Assembly (NCBI GenBank): GCA_000349905.1
Contig: KB722738.1
Span: 548,559 to 612,558, forward strand
DNA from: Volvariella volvacea V23
Taxonomy: Eukaryota; Basidiomycota; Agaricomycetes; Agaricales; Pluteaceae
DNA length: 64,000 nucleotides
Reading direction: 5' to 3'
Made by a program: the position numbers and the translations under genes. Each line of letters opens with the position of its first letter. The stretch's first letter is position 1. This document shows, piece after piece, positions 14,929-27,500 of the stretch. The notes below the pieces were generated by a model. It did not search any database. It was given only the letters and a program-made list of their open reading frames with translations, and was not told the DNA's origin.

Positions 14929-16337
14929 AATGCTCGAAAGTGGAGAGTAAGGTAGTAGGCAATAAGTGCGCCGCAGATGTGAACGAGGGGAGGAAATTAC
15001 CTGGCTTTGCCTAGTCAAGTCTATACACCTGGTAGGGGTGTGGGCGCTTGTATGCATGAACAACGACTTTGCTGCGTGCACATACTGTGCGTCTGAGTGT
15101 GGGTGGATGAGCGTGTAGAGAATATAACTACCCTCTTTGCCTCGATAGGATGTTGGTGCTTCTAATTGTGCCCGCTCATCTGCACAGGCAGTAACATGCC
15201 TTGTGCACATTGCATGACGTAGAGCCCCTCAAGTTGTAGTGTATCAATTGTATTTGACTTCAAGTACGACTCGCTGTTGCACCTGCCTCGCATGGTTCAT
15301 GGTTTCAACACAGGTCCGTTGTCGGTGCCGATGGGCGCATGAGGAGTTATCTCAGGTAATCCAAGTCTGAAGAGCTGCGAACACTCGAAGTTGTAACGTG
15401 GGCAGTAGCTTGAATCCCTCTGCGGCGACATGAGCTGAAAGAACCTCGGGAAACATAAGCTACGGGCTTTGATTGATAATGCACTGATGTATGTCCACTA
15501 CGCTCACCGACGCATACCGCACAGATGGGTAATCAAGTTGGCCATCTGAGCAAAAGCATCAATGTATCCAAGTCAGACAGAATCCGCCCTTCTCCAAATC
15601 CGACAAGTGCGACACCCGATTCGGCCATAGCGTAGTCTCTGGTTATCTATAGCACTACCGCTGACTGATTCTCCCTCCCAAGCCCCATGGCCTCACATCC
15701 CACTCCGCGGTCTCCAACCGCTGTTCAATTTTAGGAGATACCAAGACGAAAGCAAAAGCGTTCACTCGCACACCCGCCATGTCTTAAAAATCCGGATGCG
15801 ACCTCTGCCGAAATCTACATTTGGAGATAACGCAGGTACGAAGTTTTCTCCACATTACGACGGGTATGATATCAAGGGCGACTGTTGCTCGGATTTAAAG
15901 AACCCAGGAACCACTGGCTGCGTGCCTCCTCTGACCATTCAGCATCACATCGTGCTTCGACGCGTCGAACAACTGACAACGCTCCTCTCAGGCTTTCAAA
16001 CTTTGAGTTGGCTCAAGGTTATTCCCTTCTCCCGCCCATCCTGATCGTGGGCTCCATTAATTCAAACCGTAAGCAACGCTTGTCAAGTGGTTCTTCTCCG
16101 ATGTGGTGTTTTACCCACAAGATGCCTTCTGGCCGCCAGACGAGAAGCACCGTCGGTTAATCTACATCAGCGTATACAAGTAGTCAGCGCTCAGGCTCAA
16201 GTTCGTCAGCCCCCACGAGACACACCACGCTCCCGTTTGCATTTAAAAAGGTTTGACAAACGACTTTCATGGCCTCTAACTGACTAAAAGGCATATTAAC
16301 ACACGTTCTGCCCAAGAACGCCGCTGCATCTGATACT
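14929..16337. other. Intergenic, no gene seen
   Basis: 1.4 kb between two divergently transcribed genes. Short open frames near 15796-16287 have no recognisable motif. No tRNA, repeat or mobile-element trace was found. Confidence 0.5.
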
Positions 16338-18154
16338 ATGGGGAACAACTCGAGCGAGAAAAAGTGGACGAATCTGCCTACGTATGATGAGCTGCCTTAT
16401 TACAAAAACCTCCCTGGGTGCGCGTGGGGAGTTTGGGGTAAAGATGACGAGCTTGGGACCATCAATTTGTTGACGGACGAGGTTGTGAAGAGAACTGCGG
16501 AAGAAGAGATTAGGTATGTTCATGCATTAAGCTACACCCCCTTGACAATAACTTTCTGAAACACTAGGTCGGGAAAGGCTATATCATTGAATTGGTGAGT
16601 ATGCGTCATCGATGCTTTTCGTGCTAATCACGAGCAAAGAGCAAACGACGAACACAGGCCACTGAACTTTCCGGAGAAGGTAAGCAGCGGCGATCTGTAG
16701 ACTTCCAATCCTGGTGACGAAGAGACGCAGCCAATGTTTGGGAGAAAGACCGCCGAAGTGCGCATGTCAGTTTGGGGGCCTGATCATCTAATTCGGGATG
16801 ACGAGATCCACATCGTACGGTACCATTCTGCTGGCCTGCTGTCGTTAATGACACCATCTTCATCTAGAACACACAATCCGGAACGCAGTGGGATGGATTG
16901 AGGCATTTCTGCATCGTGGAACATAGAATGCTTTATAACAAGTTGAGTTGTATTACTTTCTCCTTTTAGCCGTGATCATTAATGAGCCGTATGACATAGT
17001 ACGCCAATAGATTCACTGCCGCTTGGGACTATCCCAATCAGCGATCCAAACAACATCGATCCTATCTTGAAAAGGATCGGAATCCAGAGCAAGTCTATTT
17101 CTCCTCGGATATTAACTGCCATGTGTTGCCTAACCGATACTTCTTGCCAGACTGGGCCGAACACGGAATCTGCGGACGTGGGGTGTTGCTTGACCTCGTG
17201 CATTTCTTGACAGAGAACGGAACAAAACCGTTGCCATATGACCCTTGGACTACTCATGGTATAACGGTTAGTCAACTCGAGGCATGCGCAAAGGCACAAG
17301 GCGTCCAGTTCCGGCAGGGCGATATCCTCTTGATTCGCGTGGGGTTCATTAAAAAGTTTTACGAGAGTAACAAAGAAGCGAGAGGTGCCTTGAGTGCTAA
17401 ACCGGAGACCTTGTGCGTCATCATTCCTCCTCCATTCCTCCTACACAATTGGTGACGCATTTGTTATCAGTACTGGAATTGAGCAATCTACGGAAATGAG
17501 AAAGTTTTTGTGGTATGTTGTACTGCCTCGTGTCGACTTTTGTTCTTGACTGTGGTTACTCCTAGGGATAACCACTTTGCAGCGGTCGCTTCTGATCAAC
17601 CTGCATTGGAGGTATGAGGGTATCCAACACGCGGCACTCCGCTAACAAAAACAATGCAGAAATGGCCCGCGCCTAAGGGGGTACTGCATTTGCATGAGGT
17701 ATGTTTTTTGACATGTCAGATTGGTAATTGTCAATTGACGTGTCATGGGACATCCCCAGACCTTATTAGGGTCAGTTACCGACATTGTTATCTATTTTCG
17801 CCCACGAGGCTGATGAGTTTTCCTTGTCTTGACTCAAGATTGTGGGGTATGCCCATTGGTGCGTCTGTGCGATCTACAATTCCCGTTCTTGGCATGCATT
17901 TACCAATCTCTGTAGGCGAGTTCTTTGATCTGGAGAAGTTGTCGGAAACGTGTGCCGCCACCGGAAGATATACGTTCTTCTTTTCATCATGGCCACTCAA
18001 CATGTAAGTCAATCTGCCTCAAGGCGATCTATCGCTGAACGGGACGCCACCCTGTAGCATCGGAGGATGCGCAAGTCCCCCCAATGCGGCGGTAAGCAGT
18101 ATCTGATTGGAAGTAATCGGAGATGGTCTGACCGACCTGCAGGCGTACTTTTGA
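16338..18154 (+). CDS. Cyclase/kynurenine formamidase-family protein
   Basis: Metal-dependent cyclase-family hydrolase (PF04199 type), related to arylformamidases; cytoplasmic, substrate unknown. The start is MGNNSSEKKWTNLPTYDELP, followed by the family signature PGCAWGVWGKDDELGTINLL. The metal-binding region reads SGTQWDGLRHF. After it, LYNNTPIDSLPLGT can be assembled if the intron ends at the AG before 17003. Conserved NWAEHGICGRGVLLDLV then needs a 62-bp GC-AG intron (17089-17150). Later exons: LPYDPWTTHGITVSQLEACA, FRQGDILLIRVGF, TGIEQSTEMRKFLW, DNHFAAVASDQPALE, KWPAPKGVLHLHE, LWGMPIG, EFFDLEKLSETCAATGRY, FFFSSWPLN, GGCASPPNAA and AYF with its stop at 18152-18154. Eight or more short introns. 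The exon between LHLHE and LWGMPIG is the least certain. Confidence 0.88.
17089..17150 (+). other. GC-AG intron in the cyclase-family gene
   Basis: Donor GCAAGT, acceptor TTGCCAG. Only this splice joins the exon ending LKRIGIQ to NWAEHGICGRG in frame; read through in the same phase, the sequence stops 26 codons after the acceptor. The family consensus around the joint (IQNWAEHGICGRG) supports it. Confidence 0.75.
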
Positions 18155-18342
18155 TGGGAAGGAGAGCCGTTTTGTTTGTACACAGCCTAGGTTACGTAAT
18201 GTAAACAAATAAATTGGATGGACACGTGACTACTCGTTTTGGACGGAGTCCGTCACAATTCTCGAGCCCGAAGTGCGAGTCCCTGGTCCCACCATCATTC
18301 TGTCTCCGTCCTATCTACCTGCCCTCCTCGTCGCCGAGCGCA

Positions 18343-20699
18343 ATGAGCAGGAGAGAATCCCGCACATCCGTCAATACGCGCCAAAACGACGCCCTTTTTG
18401 AGTTCGAGAATTGTATGTTCTTTTGCCCTTCCACCCCCGTCACTAATGTTCACCGCTGTGGCATTACTCCTGTCAGTCAAGAAGAAATTCCTTTTGGCCA
18501 ACAAGCACATCACCAAGTGCGCCAGCGTCCTGTACCCGATATCTGATGAATGCTGATCGTCCTGCGTGTCATTCCCGTTCACGTGTGTCCCCAGATTGAA
18601 CTCGACTCTAAGCATCCGAATAGAGGAACTCAATGCACAAATCTCCACGTTGTACGTCGAGAATCTGCGACTGCGAGCATCCGAAATTGCCCTTGCGGCA
18701 CAGCTCAAACGCGAGCGTGAAAAGTCACGAAAGATAATGGCAGAAGCAGAGACTGCAGTGCGTGTCACTTCATTTTCTCCGCAGCTTATTTCTCTCCCGG
18801 TGTTTCTAATCTAAACGCCCAGAGTTTGAATCTCACAAAGCAGCTCAGCAACCTCCGCCAGACTTTCAACATCCAAACAGCCGCGCCACCCCCTCCCAGC
18901 CCGTCCTCCCCCCGGGCGCGTCAAAGACCACCACGTCCGGATCCGAATCATGTCCCCGGCCCTGATTCTCCAATCCGCGGCCCACGAATAGCACGACCGC
19001 CAAACTTCCCGGACATCAACGAAGAAAACGAACATGGGTCGACGCCCATGCCCTCGGACAGCGAGGGCATCGGCGGCGCCAAAACGCACTCGACGCCGAC
19101 ACGGCGCAAGTCGAGCTCGTCCAAGGGATCGTCATCGTCATCAAGTTCCTCAGGGTCATCGACAATCTCGAGTGCAAGGGCGAGATTATCGGCCTCCAAG
19201 TTGTCGCTCCCGGCTCGTGGTGAAGCCGCCCAGCTGCTGGACACACCCGTGCCGTCGACATCGCGCGATACACCCAGACCGACACCCCACGTTGATCTTA
19301 CGTCCGCGTCTACCAAAAGAAAGGCCTCGAGAAGACAAAGTGGACTGGTCGACTCTGAAGCGGCGAAGGAAGCTTTGTCTGTTCCTCGCGCACCTAGCCC
19401 TGCTTTCGGCTCACCGGTGAAACGAGAAGCTGTACTGGCAGAAGCTGAGGAAGTTGCACCAGAGGATGCGGTTGACCTCCTTGACTTTAACGAGGCCGAA
19501 ATTCAGCCTGTTGTGAAGAAGGAAAGGAAGAAGTCAATCAAGAGAGAGAAAGACAAGGAACGAGACAAGGAGGCTGAGCCTGAAGAGGTCATTGTTGTCA
19601 AGAAAAAGCGCCCTCGCGAGAGAGTCGTCAATGAAGACGACTTGCTGGAAGAAGAATCTGCAAGTGCTCGTCAGAGTCGTTTGAAGGATGTTACCAACTC
19701 CCCAAGGAGTAAGGTTGCTCTCTTACTCGGTTCGTTGTGCCTTTTTTGGAATGCTGCGAATTATGCTGACATTGTTGTAGACGACCCCCCAGATACTTCA
19801 TCCAGGCCTTCGTCTCAACTTCCAACACCTCGAACATCACTCAGTCCTGCACCAGAAGAGACCACAGCCGCCGAAGACCCTAACCCCTTGGTGGGACCAG
19901 GAGGCCGAGAAAGACGGACTAGAAAGAGTGTGAACTATGCGGAACCAAAACTCAACACGTAAGTCTGCGATCCATCCCCCCCTGCCCCGTATCCTCATAA
20001 CAACGCGCTGATCGTCCAATTTACAGCAAAATGCGCAAACCCGATGTGATACCCCCAGTTGCTCCCCCCGCTGCCGAAGCCCTGAAGAAGGGCAGGTCCT
20101 CAGCGGCAGCGGTAATGTCGACCGTAGCTTACTCCAAGAAACCTGGAATGGAGGGGATTAAATCGCGATTCCAGTATGATACCAACGATGATGCCGAATT
20201 CGAGACGGAGGACACCGCTATTGGAAGTGCCTCTGGGAGTGGCTCACGGTCGTCGACGGAGCAGATGAAGTATTATGGAAGTAGCTCTGTCTCTGTTGAC
20301 CCTGCATTGCTTCCATTACCTCCTTCCCGGCCGAGTTCTTCATTGTCTGCTGCGACACGGATAGGGACGCCTGCGCCCCCTACGAAGACGGTTTCATTAA
20401 CAAGTACCCTTATAAGTACCACCACCTCTGCCACCAACTCTTCGATCAAGCGCAAAAAGTCGAGACACGCACTTGTATACTCAGATGACGACGATGGAGC
20501 ACAAGCCGATGCTGAATACGGCGCATATGGAGATCTTGGAGGAACAAAGAGCGGCGGCAGCGACTTGGAGATGTTGGGTGTCCGAGGTGTATCCGGATGG
20601 GTCAACGTCGAGTCACGGAGAAAGGGCGGAACGTCCAGTAGGAGAGCGATCGCTTTGCAAGATGTAGACGAGGGTAGAAGACATTCGATGGCTCTCTAA
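18343..20699 (+). CDS. sgo1: Shugoshin (centromeric cohesin protector)
   Basis: Shugoshin recruits PP2A to pericentromeric chromatin to protect cohesin, mainly in meiosis I. The start codon at 18343 (MSRRESRTSV) is followed by FEFEN, an intron, then KKKFLLANKHITK, then LNSTLSIRIEELNAQISTL and the Leu-rich helix with LKREREKSRKIMAEAE and LTKQLSNLRQTF. Together these form the ~90-residue N-terminal coiled coil that binds PP2A. A long low-complexity middle follows, Ser/Pro/Arg-rich with acidic patches. The C-terminal shugoshin motif reads RERRTRKSVNYAEPKLNT, an intron, then KMRKPDVIPP, matching the basic SGO_C box that binds phosphorylated H2A. The stop is at 20697-20699. At least five introns. 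The start lies 188 bp downstream of the cyclase-family stop on the same strand. Fungi often have one shugoshin, so the symbol is provisional. Confidence 0.92.
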
Positions 20700-21301
20700 G
20701 CCCTTTGGTATGTCCAAGCTCAATGTTATGTTTTGCAAAGCCAGCCCTCGTCCCTCCTGCGTATCTCGCCTTATCTTAATTTATCAGTGACGTCGCCCTT
20801 CTTCCTCTTCTTCCGTCTCTGTGGCCACCGGGGCAATTAGGATACACATGCACACACACACTCACACTCCAGTTTATTCCATTTGCCCTTTATACCCTTC
20901 CTCCCTCCTTCCTTCCCCCGCTTTACGACCATACATCCTTGTTTCTTTTTACCCTTTCATGCATGTCATCATGATTCACTTATGACCTACGAAATCTAAT
21001 GAACGACATTCATCCTCCAGTTAACCGTTCTCGTCAATATTGCATAACGTTCCCCCCATTCATGTTTCTGTGCATTTTCTTTATGACGGACACTTTCCGG
21101 TTCTCCTGCGTATACGACTAATGAGTGTTTCTCTCTTACTTTACGATATTATATGCGGCATAGCATTTTTATTTCGGATTACATATTAACAGGTTCAACA
21201 AGAATGAAAACAAGAATATGAAATATGAAGTAGCTTTCGTGGATCTAGATATTAAGCAATAATGATTGCGATGCTTTGAATGGACAAAATGAAAAACAAG
21301 A
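20700..21301. other. 3' flank of shugoshin gene
   Basis: Pyrimidine-rich sequence with a CA-repeat-like stretch (20846-20866), consistent with a 3' UTR and spacer. No gene seen. Confidence 0.5.
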
Positions 21302-21380
21302 GGCGCTACCAGGGTTCGAACCTGGGTTTCAGGAATTTGATCATCAGAATCCTGAGTGATAACCACTACACTATAGCGCC
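21302..21380 (-). tRNA. tRNA-Gln (anticodon CTG), with intron
   Basis: Read on the minus strand, the acceptor arms GGCGCTA and TAGCGCC pair perfectly. The D arm is GTGTAGTGGTTATCAC, with an A-box-like sequence. The anticodon stem CAGGA/TCCTG encloses TTCTGA, anticodon CTG, with an intron of about 8 bases after position 37. The T arm CCAGGTTCGAACCTGG is a perfect B box. Cloverleaf and identity fit eukaryotic tRNA-Gln. Confidence 0.95.
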
Positions 21381-21531
21381 GTCGGCAGTTGTTAGGTAAA
21401 TGAAACTCCATAGCCCCCTATCTTAGGTGACCTCTCTTGTGTCGTCAAGAATTGTCAAGAATGAGAAAGCGTCAGACGCAGCTTCAGAGCCCCAAAAATA
21501 CATACTGTGGGTGTACTGCAAACCAAAATGA

Positions 21532-21615
21532 GGTGCTACCAGGGTTCGAACCTGGGTTTCGGGAATACTGATGCGCCATCAAAATCCCGAGTGATAACCA
21601 CTACACTATAGCACC
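21532..21615 (-). tRNA. tRNA-Gln (anticodon TTG), with intron
   Basis: On the minus strand the acceptor arms GGTGCTA/TAGCACC pair fully and the D arm equals that of the neighbouring gene. The anticodon stem CGGGA/TCCCG encloses TTTTGA, anticodon TTG, with a ~13-base intron after position 37. The T arm is again CCAGGTTCGAACCTGG. The exon sequence is nearly the same as the tRNA 150 bp away, with compensatory changes in the acceptor and anticodon stems and a different intron. Confidence 0.95.
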
Positions 21616-24448
21616 AGTGTGGGAGCTTATTTTTATGTGAGAATCAGGCGCTATTTGGGTTACCATTCTGACTGATCGCTGCTGGTAGTGAATGCGGAAA
21701 ATGTTCGGTCTTCAATTCGTGTTGTCATACTCAAATCCAAGGGAAGCTGGAGAAAAGATGAGGGTCAGTATGTTGCGTGTTGGGCCTGAATAGCATTGAC
21801 TAGCGAACAGTATGTCACGTAAGGTGCACACCAATGATCCTGCACGCGCTCTTAATACTGCTTGACAGATCCGCAGGCTTTCTATTGGGACGCAGGATGT
21901 TTAATTCATAACGTCTTATGAAGACCTTCTATCACCTTGTGGCGTCGGCGTCACTTCCAATAAATTTGCGTTGTGGCACACGTAGCTTTGCGGAGTCCCC
22001 ACTTGCACCGCCTCCTTAACTGTCTTTAACATTACTCCAAGTGCCTATGTAACTCGGCTTCGTTGGACGCCACTGTCGTGGTGGCGCTGCGATGATCTCC
22101 CGAATCACGAGCAGTAAGTGCACACCTGGGAAGGGGCAGTTAAGGAGGGCTGAGCACAGGGTGGATACAATACAGACTGTGAGTGAATGTGATCTACTCC
22201 ATTGCCTTCCCTATCTACACCTCCCTTCTGCCTCGAGTGATGCAGCACCCACGATCTCGGTGGTAAAGTGGGCTCAGACCCCTTTATTGTCAAAGAGGTG
22301 TGAGTTTCATTCGACCCATTGCGGAAGGCGCACTTCTTGAGTTCTATCCAACGACAGTCCCCGTGGTCATAGATGCTTATTAGTCTCAGGCTGAGAACGG
22401 GGTATTCATAGCATGAATGCTACGTTCGATCATGACGGGATGGGGAATGTATGCTGACTATCAGAGAAGAAGTCTGGAACGGAGACGGGGCTTCAAAACT
22501 GACATCTATCTATTGGTGACGCATGGAGTAAACGTGTTCAAATGAGGAGGGTTATCGTGGCTGCCGTGTTGTTCCTAAGACCCATGACATCGAGAACACG
22601 TTTGCGCTAGTGCAGTTAATGGTTTAACCTCGGCGTTAGGAGTTGGCTATCGCTGCCTAATCCAGCTGTACCACTTGAGTTTGCTACTTCCCCTAATAGA
22701 ACGCCATGGCAAGACATGAAGGGTGTATGGTGTGCAAGCTATGTCTATCGAGTGTTCTCCTCAAGCGGTGAAGTCTCTTCGAGCCTATTCACCAATCACA
22801 CCGCCTAACTGCGCACCTCCCACAAATTAACTGACAGCAGTGTCGCACATCATATCGGAGAGCCACCCAACCGACCAACGGGTTTAATTGAGCGAACTAG
22901 GCTACACAGTCCCTTCTCAACACCCTACACAAAAAATCAGAACCCATCGGGGGTAGAATGGCGGTTTCGTTCTCCTGGTCCCAACCTCACACAAAAGGAA
23001 AAAGGAACACTCATCTATCACTTCTTTTTCGACATCCCCCGAACCAAGTGAGTAGGATTGAGCAACCCTTGCACAGGAACCACCGATGAACATGACGCAT
23101 TCCCAGCCTCCCCAACCCACTACCCGCTCTTTTACCCACACGCAAGATTCGTATCAAGGGATCTAAGCTCACGAGGTCGAAATTTTAGTTCTATGGGAAG
23201 TTACTTCTATTAACCCATGCCAGTGGGTAGGGCCGATCACGACCTGTGCTTATCGACTCAGTCCGTGTGCCTCCGGAGCTTCCTTAATGGGGATACGGGG
23301 GAAGTAAACTTGCAGGAGACGAATTTCGGGTTTAGCGAACAGCGGTCTCGTGATATCGAGTCGAGGGCCTGGCTATGTGTCGTTCGTCTTGAGTCCTCGG
23401 GCGAACCTAGGGTGCCCTATTAGGGAGGTAAGACGCTGTTTGGTATGTCGTTTTTTTTTGGAGTTTACAGGTGATTTGTACTAGTTTATCGGAGAGAATA
23501 AGCGCCCGTGGTGTTGGGTGCATTCTACACAGCAAGAAGAAATGAGGCTAGACTGGAAGACGTACAAGTGTCCCTCGTGCAATCCAATGTCTGCCTTTTT
23601 TGTAATTCCGCTTTTCCTCCAGGGTCCTGGTCTAGTCGATTACCGCCGGCTCATGCAGTACAGTAATTGTCGGATGTTCGCTGGGAGCAGAGTAAGCTAG
23701 CCGGACTCGGAGAAAATCAAAGGACAGAGGAATTCTAGGTCTAATTCGATTGCTGGAGATCGTGGGCGAGTGACGTGGTCGAATGGTTCTAACGCCGAGG
23801 GTGGCCTTTTCCCGAACATTACACTATGCACTGCATTGCGTTCATCGGCATGGCTGTTCTGCAATTGCTCCGTTGACTACAATTCGATGAAGTCGGGATG
23901 CTGAGCGTCAGGATTGGGTCCTTGCATTCATTTGCCGTTACCTGCGTACTTATGTGTTGTATATGCGGTCCTCGTTGGGCACTTCTTCTCGCTCATGATG
24001 AGAAAGTCCTGAAGCTGAAGCTGTGCAAAAACTAGGAGCACTCGCCACGCCCCTATTAGTCCTGTACTTTCGGACACAAGCACATTCGGCTCTGGTGTGA
24101 ACTAATTCAATTGACAACATTGCCCAATGACAGGGAAATACCATGTGTCGAGTCTAAATTGCTCCGCTCCACTTTGATCAATTTTGGGGAAGGCTGGCAG
24201 GTAGATTGGTCGACGTACAGATTAGCATATAGGCTTATGTAGGCTTTAATTGTTCGGCGATAGAAAACTCCTATTGTTCAGTTCGTCAGCGTTAACGTTA
24301 TCCTAGCACGAGTTGTTGAACCAGTACAGAATTCATACCTCATTGACGGGGAACATAACCAAATCACTGAATTTTCACATATATTACCGGGAACGTGTAC
24401 ATACAATGCATATACAAGAGCGCACGGCGGTGGGTAGCGCCTATTGTG
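21616..24448. other. Gene-poor stretch
   Basis: 2.8 kb without a supportable gene. Open frames are short, overlap on both strands and have no motifs. The 23220-23430 segment has a dense GC-rich block ending in the short palindrome CCCTATTAGGG, faintly like a decayed LTR, but I cannot show target-site duplications or internal domains. Confidence 0.5.
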
Positions 24449-24548
24449 NNNNNNNNNNNNNNNNNNNNNNNNNNNNNNNNNNNNNNNNNNNNNNNNNNNN
24501 NNNNNNNNNNNNNNNNNNNNNNNNNNNNNNNNNNNNNNNNNNNNNNNN
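24449..24548. other. Assembly gap (100 N)
   Basis: Exactly 100 N, a placeholder for unknown sequence, inside the gene-poor stretch. Confidence 0.98.
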
Positions 24549-27500
24549 AATGCGGGTTGCTCTGGAGCTCGAACCAAATTTTGTCGTTGAACGAAGAAAC
24601 CCGTCGAACATTCCAACCGCATGTACCGGCGGCTCTTTGATAGGCATCCGCTTAACTAGGCACACTATAGCCCGGACCATAGTCGAACCCGTGCGAGCTC
24701 GCCACTGCCAATGATGAAACCGGAAATAATACAGACATCAGTAGCAACAAGACAAGATATCGATAGCAGCAAGCTCCGAGTCCCAATCAACGCTTAAGAA
24801 TTCACTACGTCATAGATCCCACGTAGAGCAAGTCCGAGGAATGGATTAGCTCGAGAGTTAAGAATTACTCGGAGTTGTGGAGGTGGACGAAGAGAAAAGG
24901 GGAAAGCGGAGGAGAGGAGAGTGGATTGTGATCGGAGGAGGGGATTAAGTGATAGTGGGTTATCGGTGTGGGGGTGTAGGTGATGGGCTAGATGCAGGAC
25001 ATAAAGTTCGGAGGACGAGGGATAGGTGCTAGACTGATCCACAGAAGGGAAGGCGGGTTAGAATCGCTGATTGTATTCCAGGTAAAGCATATCCAGGGCT
25101 TAACAAGCAGAAGATGGGGCAATAAGTTGTAATTGTATATGCAGGGTCCTGTAGAGCCTCATGACAGGCTCGCCAATATGGCGTACGCGCCCTTGATTAG
25201 AGGGACTATATCACCACCGGACTTGGGCAAGATGACAGGACGTCATCAAGACCTGCAATCGCATGAGGATCTGTATTCCTAGGAGATGAAGGTTCGCGAA
25301 GCGTAAGCTAAATTTGAGCGCGTGTTGTTTACCTGGGTCTGACAGTAGCATAACCACTCTGGGTTAATGGCTGATCAGCATCATAATAGAAGAAACCATG
25401 ATGGAGTGCGTGGGTTTTCGAACCTTGCATATACTCCTTGAAATAGTAGGCGAAATAAGGAAGTGACCAAATGTATAACAACGCACCTCATGCATGCTTA
25501 CACGCGCATGATATACAATTGCATGTAGTGATGTGGGCTTGAGGGAATACAGCAGTTAGGTTCAAGGCTATCAGCCACGCATTTGATGGAACACGTCCAG
25601 GCCCCAAAATATAAGGACAAATGCTGTAGATAATTGTTACGAGTAAATTGCCCATATTCGCTGTTAACAAAACGAAGTTCTCAGTAGGAATTGTCAAAGC
25701 GGCTTCGTACGAATTGCTCGCAGGCGTGCTCTGGTTCAATGCTGGACTTCGCGGTTTCCAGAGCGATAGACGTAATGCCGCTGAACTGGTTGGCCAAAAA
25801 TGAAGCCAAGAGCGCAAGCAAGAAGTACAATGGCAGCTCAGCCATTTTATTAGCACATCAGTACGAACCTGAAGTGAGAATAATGTGTCAACTCTTGTTT
25901 TTCGTGTTCGTTCCTTGTGTCTGACGAAGTGGTTCTGTGAGTTTGGCTCGGTTTGGTTACGTTGTGATGACCAATCACTTCGCGTATGCGTTCTTCTGCA
26001 TCTCCCTCTGTCGAGTCGTTCTCATCGACGTCAAAAACCGCGTTTTTTCGAACTGGACTGGGCCATCAGACTCTCGCAAGCGACCTACTCGAATTTGCAG
26101 GTCGCATTCCGCCTCCTTCGTTTACGGGTTTCTAAGCATCAGCCGGTCTGTTGAAACCAACACGCGTTCAACACGCTTTCAAGGAAAGAAGGAAAGAAAA
26201 AAAGGTTCATCTAGGACACCACCCTTGTGTAAAGCATCCCACACGGTACAATTACGGTTTTATTTGCTGCCGTTAACCTTGTAGCAGATGCTTGATGCAA
26301 AAGGACGGTGTGCGCATCAATGAGCCCTAGTGCTGAAAATCAGCTGCTACTCTGTGGCTCGCTTGGATGGTTGAATTTCAACATCTTGGGAAGACAAGGT
26401 ACACGTGGATAAGATTTTATCCCTTTTCCTCCCATTATCCTTCTCGAAATCTCGGGACACGCGTCAGAGGTGAAAGGGAGGAGGGTCGGCGGAACGATGC
26501 CGTACAAGCACTGCAATTGCTCAAAGGAGAAACGCCGATGGAAGGCCAACGGTGGGTTCGTATCAGTGGAAGGAGTTCGAAAGAGGGTGGGACTGGCATC
26601 ACATACTAACCGAACACACTGCAGTATTGATGCGCTCTTCTATCAACTTTAGGTCTTTTCGCTGCCTCGTGTCAGCGTGCTGGCTGATCTATTCAGCATA
26701 CCTGATTCAGTGGGCAGGTGCATGCTGGGGACCCATGATTGGTTCGACTTACGCGAGAATGGACTAACAGAGATGGCAGGTGGCGGATCTACCCTGCTCT
26801 CTTCTTTACCTTCACCCACCCGTGGGGTGTCCTCTCAAGGAGTTAAATTAAGGACCGAGGATGCTTAAGAGACAAAGGGAGGGATGAGATGATGAGACCA
26901 CCATCAATGCGTAAGTGATCCGCTCATTTTCCTTTCGCCGTCCCCCGTCTTCACATAGATACTCTACGTGCCACCTGGAGTTTTTGCTACCCCTCCTCTG
27001 GTCTCGTTCGGTGTTCAAACTACGAGGAACATCCGTTCTTCCCTAAATCCTCGCCTCTGAGAGGACCTCGTCACCTCGCTCTCGTTTCTTCCTTATTGTT
27101 CTTTACTTAATACACCATGCTCTGCCTCAACTCGTGCCTTCGCAATTTCGCAATATTCTCGTCAATGCGCTAAATTGTTTAAGCCTCATGTCCGTGGCGC
27201 ATCGAGGGTTTAATCCCACTTGCCACTTCAATACCGGAAAGCTAGAACTCTAACCTTGCTTCATTCGAGCTATTCCTTTCATGATCCTCGCACTCCACCT
27301 GTCCATTGTGCTGAAATGCACACTAAGCTTGCCCCGGCACCGTTCGCCCACAATTCAACCATTTGACCATTGCTTTACCTCACCTTGTGTCTTCCCTCTC
27401 TCTCCATACCTCCCTCGATCTCTCTTCCTATCAAATCGCGATCTGCAGCCCAGCCTCCCTTGCAGATTGCTTCCCATCCCTGTGAATTATTTCATTCTCT

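Noticed and set aside
23217..23430. LTR-like GC-rich block
   Set aside because: Only a vague resemblance to a solo LTR; no TG...CA ends with target-site duplication or internal domain could be shown.
23765..23830. tRNA-like sequence (TGGTCGAATGGTT)
   Set aside because: A D-arm-like string only; no acceptor or T arm can be paired.
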